A stretch of DNA of 9,445 nt from Phycisphaerales bacterium. GTDB taxonomy: Bacteria; Planctomycetota; Phycisphaerae; SM23-33. Made by a program: the position numbers and the translations under genes. Below are positions 4,331 to 9,445 of this stretch, in pieces. The stretch is from positions 5,260 through 14,704 of the forward strand of contig PMYM01000077.1 in assembly GCA_003171235.1 (NCBI GenBank). The letters run 5' to 3'. Position 1 is the stretch's first letter; every line of letters starts with the position of its first letter. The notes under the pieces are model-generated. The model saw only the letters and a list, made by a program, of their open reading frames with translations. It made no database searches and was not told the DNA's origin.

Positions 4331-7237
4331 TTACTTGCTCGCAACCGCCGCGGCCTGGTAGAGCTTTTCGGTCTGGGCGTCCCACTGCTCCTGGTTGAAG
4401 ACCCGGCCGAATTCCTGGCCGTTCTCGCCGAAGTACAGGGTGTCATAGAAGAACAGCTTGGTCCGCTCGTCACAGAGCTGTTTGAACCTGGCGGCCTGCT
4501 CGCCCAGCTTGGCCGCTTGGGCGCTGTCCAGCAGGGCGTTGGTCACGCAGACCCGGGCCTCGGCTTCCTGCTGGCTTTCGCGCAGCATCTGGATGCGGCA
4601 ACTGCTGGAGGGGGCGCTCTTGCCGGTCCCCAGCAGGCTCTGGATGGTCTCGGTCAGGCTGAGCGACCCCCATCCGACGTAGCGGCTGTCCAGGCGCTTG
4701 AGCTCCTTGCCATCCGCACCGGGCATGACCGGCCAGAAGTCAGCCCCCACCATGGAGAAGCCGCAGAAGGAGCGGAACTCAGGGATCAGGTCCTGCCCGC
4801 CGTGGCTGCCCAGCAGGGTGCTCTCGCAGAAGACGCGGAAGATCGACAGTTCGCCGGTCGCGCCGACGCTGATCTGGCCCTTGGCCCGGGGGGCGGCGAT
4901 GAAGTACACGTCCGACGCCAGGTCACGCCAGGCGTAGTGGGGCTTGTCTTCGTCGGGGTTCCAGAAGACCGCCAGCGGGGCGCCGTACGCCCAGGCCATC
5001 CGCCCCACGTCCTGCCAATTGGCGTCGTTGCCCTTGCGCTTTTTGGACCAGTGGGTGTACTCCCACCACTTGGCCTGCGGGGCCAGGGCCTTCAGGTCGC
5101 CGATGGTCTCGGGCAATACCTGGTTCTGCACCACGAAGCCGAACATCATGGTCTTCTCCAGCCCGCGCTTCTGCAGCAGGGCCTGGAGCCCATCGATGAC
5201 CGGCTTCCAGAATTCCCTGGCCTGCGGGCTGCCCCAGGCGGGGGCGTCCATCTCGCCGATCTTGCCGGCGGCGTCCACCACCGTCACGGCCGGCGGATTG
5301 CGCGGTTTGCCCGAATACCACAGGGCGCTGCCCAGCGCGCCGTCGGAGACGCCCAGGCAGGTCACCGAGATATTCCAGTGATGCTTGACGGCCAGGTCCA
5401 GGTATCGCTCAGCCACGCTGAAGTCGTGCTTGTACGAGCCGTCGGCCTGCTTGACCCACTTCACCATGCTCTGCTCGTTGCCCAGCATGGTCTTGGTGAT
5501 CAGCGGGATGTACACCTCGCGGTTGCCGACCTGGCCCAGCAGCTCGAAGGCCTTGTCCAGCAGCTTCCAGTGTTCTTCCGACCACAGCGGCAGCTTGTAC
5601 TGCATGGCCACCGAGTCGGGCGACTCCAGCATGCCCACGTACGTGGTGAAGCGGGAAGGATCGGGCAAGACATAGTCGCTGACCACGCGGACCTCCAGGG
5701 GCGTCTGCACGTCCTTCTGCCCGGCGGCGCGGACCGTCACCGTGCCGGTGTAGGTCCCGGCCTTGGCGGTCTTGGGCGCCTGCACTATCAGCCAGACCGG
5801 CTGAACCGCCCCGGTCAGGCCGCCCATGCTCTGGTTGCGGTCCCACGGCGCCTTGTCCATCACCGCCACTTCCGAGGGGGCCTCGCTGTCCAGGGCGTCA
5901 TATTGGCCAGAGCTGCCATAATAGAAGCCGCCGTAATTGGTCCAGAGGGCATAGCAGGCCTGCACGGCCGAGGCGGGGATCGTCTCCCCGCCGGCGCCCT
6001 TCAGGTCGGTTACGCTCACCTTCAGGTCTTTGATGGCCGAGGATGACCCGACGACGATCTGGCCCGAACCGGCGCCGTTGGGCACGAGGCGAATCACCAC
6101 CGGCCGCAGGGGCTCGTTGGGGTCGCCGTACTGCGTGGGCAGCACCCGCTTGAAGGTCGATTCGTTCCAGACCTGGAACCCCTTGGGGCGGTCCACGTTG
6201 GGCACGATGCCGCCGGCCGTCGAGGCCGCGCTCAGCCGGATGTCCTCCAGGGCGGCGTGATTCCACCACAGGCCCGGGGCCACCCTGCCCAGAAACAGCG
6301 TGCGGACCGACCAACTGGCCGTCAGCATCGACATGACTTCCTTGTGGTTGGCGATGGCCTTGTACATGACCTCGTTGGCCGGCGCGCGGTGCACTTCCAG
6401 GGCCAGCACGTTGGTTCCCTTGCGCAGCAGGGAGGCGGGGATTTTCACCTCCAGCCGCCGGCACCGCTTCTGGAACCGCGCCAGCACTTCGGGATCCTTG
6501 AAGTTGTTGCCCCAGGCTGTCGGGGGTATCTTGGCCGCCCCCTGGCTGGTCACGACGTAGCTGGCATAGTTGGCTGACATACTTGACCGCTCGTCTATCA
6601 GCATGCCCGCCGGGGTGACGTACACCTCCTTGGGGTAGGGCTGGGCCAGCGTCTCGGGCGCGATCTTGCCCTCGGGCATAAACGCCCGAGCGACTTCCTT
6701 GCCGTTGAGATAGGCCACCAGGCCGCCGCGGAAACCCACCGACAGGGTCAGCTCGGGGGCCTTGGCGGGGTCCTGCACCTCGAACTTGCCGCGTACGCAC
6801 ATCAGCGACAGGCAGCGCCAGCCCTCGACCATGGGGCCTTCGTGGCGGAACCATGAGCTGTCGTCGAAATCCGCCTGCCGCCAGGGCTCCGGCGGCAGGG
6901 GCGAACCCTCGGTTCCCTTGGCCGGCTTGAGTTCGATGACGGGCTTGCCGTCGGGGCCGGTGAGGCTCTTGCCGTCGGGCCCCTTGGGCACGATCACCGT
7001 GCGGAAGGGGTCGGCCTTGACGATCTGGCCCGAGTCCAGCTTGAAGACCTCCGGCTGCCAGGTTTCCCAGTATCGCCAGATGGTCCGGCAGCACCGCGGT
7101 TCGGGACTCTGATGGAGGAACAGGCCGTCGGTCCGCGTCTCCAGAATGGCCGTGCCCGACTCCTGGGCCAATGCCCCGGCTGAACCCAACGCCATCCCCG
7201 CCGTCACGACCACCAAGCCCAAAAACCGTTTTGTCAT
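4331..7237 (-). CDS. Large secreted GH123-like protein with galactose-binding-like N-terminal module; catalytic pair apparently replaced
   Basis: A 968-residue exported protein, probably acting on or binding extracellular or periplasmic glycans. Residues 1-24 form a signal peptide with cleavage expected after ALA. Residues about 115-290 look like a GH2-type sugar-binding jelly roll (ADFDDSSW at 122-129, VAYLNGKEV at 174-182, GTNVLALEVH at 274-283), interrupted by an insertion near 190-260. A beta-sandwich follows, with the signature AGTYTGTVTV at 493-502 and LPDPSRF at 524-530. The same signature occurs in the divergent neighbour (AGLYKGTVTL, then LPD). The remainder, about 530-870, looks like the alpha/beta barrel of the DUF6067/GH123 group. 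Where GH123 enzymes carry an adjacent Asp-Glu after a hydrophobic strand, this protein reads FGFVVQNQ (699-706). Ser-Lys close the C-terminus. AAGAGGA four bases before the ATG supports the start. No rearranged or broken segment is visible. An active enzyme using other acids (for example Asp762/Glu763 in NPDED) cannot be excluded. Confidence 0.75.
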   Translation of the reverse strand: MTKRFLGLVVVTAGMALGSAGALAQESGTAILETRTDGLFLHQSPEPRCCRTIWRYWETWQPEVFKLDSGQIVKADPFRTVIVPKGPDGKSLTGPDGKPVIELKPAKGTEGSPLPPEPWRQADFDDSSWFRHEGPMVEGWRCLSLMCVRGKFEVQDPAKAPELTLSVGFRGGLVAYLNGKEVARAFMPEGKIAPETLAQPYPKEVYVTPAGMLIDERSSMSANYASYVVTSQGAAKIPPTAWGNNFKDPEVLARFQKRCRRLEVKIPASLLRKGTNVLALEVHRAPANEVMYKAIANHKEVMSMLTASWSVRTLFLGRVAPGLWWNHAALEDIRLSAASTAGGIVPNVDRPKGFQVWNESTFKRVLPTQYGDPNEPLRPVVIRLVPNGAGSGQIVVGSSSAIKDLKVSVTDLKGAGGETIPASAVQACYALWTNYGGFYYGSSGQYDALDSEAPSEVAVMDKAPWDRNQSMGGLTGAVQPVWLIVQAPKTAKAGTYTGTVTVRAAGQKDVQTPLEVRVVSDYVLPDPSRFTTYVGMLESPDSVAMQYKLPLWSEEHWKLLDKAFELLGQVGNREVYIPLITKTMLGNEQSMVKWVKQADGSYKHDFSVAERYLDLAVKHHWNISVTCLGVSDGALGSALWYSGKPRNPPAVTVVDAAGKIGEMDAPAWGSPQAREFWKPVIDGLQALLQKRGLEKTMMFGFVVQNQVLPETIGDLKALAPQAKWWEYTHWSKKRKGNDANWQDVGRMAWAYGAPLAVFWNPDEDKPHYAWRDLASDVYFIAAPRAKGQISVGATGELSIFRVFCESTLLGSHGGQDLIPEFRSFCGFSMVGADFWPVMPGADGKELKRLDSRYVGWGSLSLTETIQSLLGTGKSAPSSSCRIQMLRESQQEAEARVCVTNALLDSAQAAKLGEQAARFKQLCDERTKLFFYDTLYFGENGQEFGRVFNQEQWDAQTEKLYQAAAVASK

Positions 7238-7489
7238 AAAGTCCTCTTGCCGGAAAAATCCTATCCTCTGGCGACAGCGACAAGGCGCTCAAGTGCCCCG
7301 GGCCTGGCCAGGCGCAAAGCAATAGTGAAAAACAGATTGTAGGTCAAAGTTCCTGCCCGGCGGTCCGCATTTTTCGCCTTGAGCCTCGAAGGCAAGGCCG
7401 CCGGCGGATATCATGTTGTTTCACGTGATGCAAGCACCGGGCGGCGCCCAAGCCGCCCGAACACACAACTCCTAGTAAAGGAACGCGCC
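7238..7489. promoter_or_regulatory. Divergent control region between the two GH123-like genes
   Basis: These 252 bases must carry the promoters for both secreted proteins. For the minus-strand gene, TTGACC (complement of 7342-7347) and TATTGC (complement of 7319-7324) are spaced by 17 bases; the -35 is good (5/6) and the -10 poor (3/6). A perfect 12-base palindrome GCCTGGCCAGGC lies at 7302-7313, just downstream of that promoter, where an operator would sit. CCGCCGGCGG at 7398-7407 is another palindrome. No convincing plus-strand promoter was found. Operator roles are inference, and short GC palindromes arise easily at this base composition. Confidence 0.35.
7438..7459 (+). other. Hairpin in the probable leader of the plus-strand glycosidase-like gene
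   Basis: CGGGCGGC (7438-7445), loop GCCCAA, GCCGCCCG (7452-7459) form a perfect 8-base-pair GC stem. It ends 17 bases before the ribosome-binding site AAAGGA (7477-7482), so it leaves the site free but could affect leader stability or translation. Confidence 0.5.
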
Positions 7490-9280
7490 GTGAGGACTCA
7501 CCTGCTGACCGTCATCGGAGTCATTCTCATGTCCAGCGCCGCTTATGCCGGAGTCGGAGCCGTATGGGCCGTCAACGACGGCGAGCGCGTCGACCGCGAC
7601 GACCTGGCCAACGCTAACAAGAAGGCCAATTCCGTCTGGGACGGCCAGAAGATCCGCCTCTTCGCCGCCCGCAACGAAGTGGTGGCTTTCCAGGTCATCA
7701 CCGAGTCCGACGACCAGGGCATAAAGCAACTCTCCGCCGCCCTGCCCGAACTGGCCGGCCCCGACGGCAAGGCCCGCATCGCCTACGCCCCGCCGCGCGA
7801 AGACCCCACCGACTACGTCGGCCGTCCTATCCAGGTCTTCACCGCCCATTACATCGAGGTGAAGAAACCCACCAACTGCAAATGGATTTACGAGCTCGGC
7901 TCGCCCGCCGCCCCGCCCAAGCCCACCGGCTGGAAGGGCGAGATCCTGGTGCCCGAGAACGCCCGCGCTGGCCGCGGGGGCTTCCCCCTGACCGTGCCGG
8001 CAAACTCCTCGCAGTCCATCTGGTTTGAGATCTACACCGCCAAGAACCTGCCGGCCGGCCTGTACAAGGGCACCGTCACCCTCACCATCGACGACGCCAA
8101 GAAAGAGCTGCCGGTGGAACTGGAGGTGCTGGACTTCACCCTGCCCGACCAGAACAGCATGAAGGCCATGCTGTACTTCGAGGGCGACCAGGTGGAGCTA
8201 TACCAGGGCCGGAACTTCGACGACCGCTACCACCGCTTCGCCCACCGCCAGCGCGTGGAGTTCGTGGAGCGGTACGACGTCGAGCGGGCCAAGCAGCTCA
8301 TGGGGCGATTCGACGGCAAGGCCTTCTCCGCCGCCAATCACTACGAAGGGCCCGGCGAGAACACCGGCAACGTCATCATCCCGGCCTCGTTCTACGGCAC
8401 CGGCCCGGCCTACGAGACCGCCGACGGCGCCCACAAGGCCTCCGACGAGTGGATGAGCTTCATTAACGCTACCCTGCCCAAGACCACCACCTTCCTGTAC
8501 CTGCCGGATGAACCCCGCCCGCGCGACTTCCCCAAGATCCTCGAGTTGGGCCAGAACGTCCACGGCGGCGCCGGCCCGGGGGCCAAGCTGCCCACCTTCG
8601 TGACTCACTCGGTGATCGAGGGGATTGCCCCGGCCGTCGATATCTGGTGCGTGCCCACCGAGACATACGACCCGGTCAAATCGGCCGCCCAGCGCCAGGC
8701 CGGCAAGCAGGTGTGGGTGTATAACGGCAAGCGGCCGGCCGCCGGGGCCCCGGTGTACGATTGCCCCGCCACCGATATCCGCGCCACTATCTGGGGCTGC
8801 TTCAAGTACGAAATCCCGCTGTACTTCTACTGGCACAGCGACCACTGGCAGCACAACTCGCAGAAGCCCACCAACCGCGAACAGAACGTCTGGCTGGACT
8901 CGGTCACCTTCGACAACCGCAAGCAGGACGACCCGCAGGACGCCGGGGCCGCCAACGGCGACGGCGTGCTGCTGTATCCCGGCCAGGAAAAGCTTCATCC
9001 CGACCAGGACCGCGGCATCGCCGGCCCGTGCGGCAGCGTCCGCCTGGTCAACCTCCGCCGCGGCCTGCAGGACCACCTCTACCTGACCCTGGCCAAACAA
9101 CTCAAGCAGGACGCTACGGTGACCGAGTGCGTGAATTCCGTCACGGGCAGGATGTTCAAGGAGGCGGGCACGACGGTGGAATTCGCCCAGACCGGCAACG
9201 AGTTCGAGGCCGCCCGGCTCAAACTGGCCAAGGCCATCGTCGCCGCCCAGGCCTCCAGCAAGCCGGCGGAGAAGAAGTAA
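7490..9280 (+). CDS. Secreted GH123/DUF4091-type glycosidase, candidate beta-N-acetylhexosaminidase
   Basis: A 596-residue exported protein of the DUF4091 family, now linked to GH123, whose characterised members are beta-N-acetylgalactosaminidases using substrate-assisted catalysis. The frame is open further upstream (to a TTG at 7379), but I chose the GTG at 7490: AAAGGA stands seven bases before it, and translation from there gives a clean signal peptide ending SAAYA at residue 20. The N-terminal beta-sandwich (about 25-220) ends with AGLYKGTVTL (189-198) and LEVLDFTLPD (211-220). The barrel carries LYLPDEP at 336-342, so Asp340 and Glu341 are the predicted catalytic pair. Typical DUF4091 C-terminal signatures follow: NGDGVLLYPG (489-498) and SVRLVNLRRGLQDHLYL (516-532). 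The tail is rich in Ala and Lys. Divergent from the 968-residue relative. Actual substrate is unknown; other hexosaminide or plain hexoside specificities are possible. Confidence 0.85.
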   Translation: MRTHLLTVIGVILMSSAAYAGVGAVWAVNDGERVDRDDLANANKKANSVWDGQKIRLFAARNEVVAFQVITESDDQGIKQLSAALPELAGPDGKARIAYAPPREDPTDYVGRPIQVFTAHYIEVKKPTNCKWIYELGSPAAPPKPTGWKGEILVPENARAGRGGFPLTVPANSSQSIWFEIYTAKNLPAGLYKGTVTLTIDDAKKELPVELEVLDFTLPDQNSMKAMLYFEGDQVELYQGRNFDDRYHRFAHRQRVEFVERYDVERAKQLMGRFDGKAFSAANHYEGPGENTGNVIIPASFYGTGPAYETADGAHKASDEWMSFINATLPKTTTFLYLPDEPRPRDFPKILELGQNVHGGAGPGAKLPTFVTHSVIEGIAPAVDIWCVPTETYDPVKSAAQRQAGKQVWVYNGKRPAAGAPVYDCPATDIRATIWGCFKYEIPLYFYWHSDHWQHNSQKPTNREQNVWLDSVTFDNRKQDDPQDAGAANGDGVLLYPGQEKLHPDQDRGIAGPCGSVRLVNLRRGLQDHLYLTLAKQLKQDATVTECVNSVTGRMFKEAGTTVEFAQTGNEFEAARLKLAKAIVAAQASSKPAEKK

Positions 9281-9445
9281 CCGCCAACATCGCCAACGCA
9301 AAAGCGAGTGCGAAGCGCTAAAGTGAGAATTGAGAACCCCCGGCGTAAGTCGGGGGTTTCTTTCTTGCCTCTGCTCTTGGCCAGGGGAAGCCTCGCCTTA
9401 TAGCGGTTCTTGTTTGCGTGGCAACGGAATGCTGGCCGCGGGATG
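9281..9445. other. 3' flank with microrepeats; no gene seen at the right edge
   Basis: After the stop, 9304-9318 (GCGAGTGCGAAGCGC) echoes the complement of the CGCAC microrepeat at 4235-4261, and GAGAATTGAGAA (9325-9336) repeats 3961-3972. The terminator follows. The last 75 bases contain no start codon with a good ribosome-binding site that I can support. Confidence 0.5.
9335..9369 (+). terminator. Strong Rho-independent terminator
   Basis: AACCCCCG (9335-9342) pairs with CGGGGGTT (9351-9358). The stem can be extended inward by a G-U and a C-G pair to a GUAA (GNRA) tetraloop at 9345-9348. A U-rich run TTTCTTTCTT overlaps and follows the 3' arm (9357-9366). It lies 55 bases after the stop of the plus-strand glycosidase-like gene. 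Confidence 0.9.

Noticed and set aside
4034..6046. A 670-codon plus-strand open frame
   Set aside because: It covers the hairpin island and then runs antisense to the large secreted gene. Its composition is that of a complement frame, it lacks any family motif, and the minus-strand gene has a signal peptide and ordered domains.
7379..7489. Upstream extension of the GH123-type gene to a TTG start
   Set aside because: It would bury the signal peptide behind 37 residues and translate through the leader hairpin. GTG at 7490 has a well-placed ribosome-binding site.
8198..9301. A 367-codon minus-strand open frame
   Set aside because: It is antisense to the GH123-type gene, has low-complexity Gly/Val/Ala/Leu composition and no ribosome-binding site or motif.
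1..9445. CRISPR array, rRNA, complete tRNA, transposase or phage genes
   Set aside because: None seen on either strand; the repeats present are short palindromes or microrepeats without the regular spacer structure of a CRISPR array.

Overview
The window is GC-rich bacterial chromosome with four complete protein genes, one gene cut by the left edge, and a roughly 700-base intergenic island full of hairpins. Large secreted GH123/DUF4091-type proteins, a lipoprotein esterase and GC-rich coding sequence together suggest a Planctomycetota-like (possibly Phycisphaerae) or other PVC-group genome. That placement is inference from gene content only; no rRNA or clade-specific marker is present.

Layout. 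Positions 1-2608 carry two minus-strand housekeeping genes: carA (small subunit of carbamoyl-phosphate synthase) and, after it, guaA (GMP synthase, C-terminus beyond the left edge). They are separated by about 150 bases containing a degenerate 8-base repeat arranged as an inverted repeat. A short divergent promoter region (2609-2790) leads to a plus-strand lipoprotein alpha/beta-hydrolase of the PHB-depolymerase/feruloyl-esterase type (2791-3633). Positions 3634-4330 hold no convincing gene. They hold two copies of a hairpin repeat with a compensatory base-pair change, two hairpins sharing an A-rich loop, a CGCAC microrepeat, and what looks like the tail of a lost paralogue of the next gene. 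Positions 4331-9280 hold a divergent pair of secreted proteins built on the same beta-sandwich plus barrel plan. The minus-strand protein has 968 residues, with an added carbohydrate-binding-like N-terminal module. The plus-strand protein has 596 residues and is followed by a strong intrinsic terminator.

How the genes work together. guaA and carA are glutamine amidotransferase genes of purine and pyrimidine/arginine synthesis. The rest reads as a small export-oriented set for attacking external polymers: an anchored esterase and two glycosidase-like proteins. The most interesting protein-level point is that the plus-strand protein keeps the adjacent Asp-Glu pair expected of GH123 beta-N-acetylgalactosaminidases, whereas the larger divergent partner appears to have Gln-Asn at that place. 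The most interesting nucleic-acid point is the covarying hairpin repeat between 3829 and 4094.
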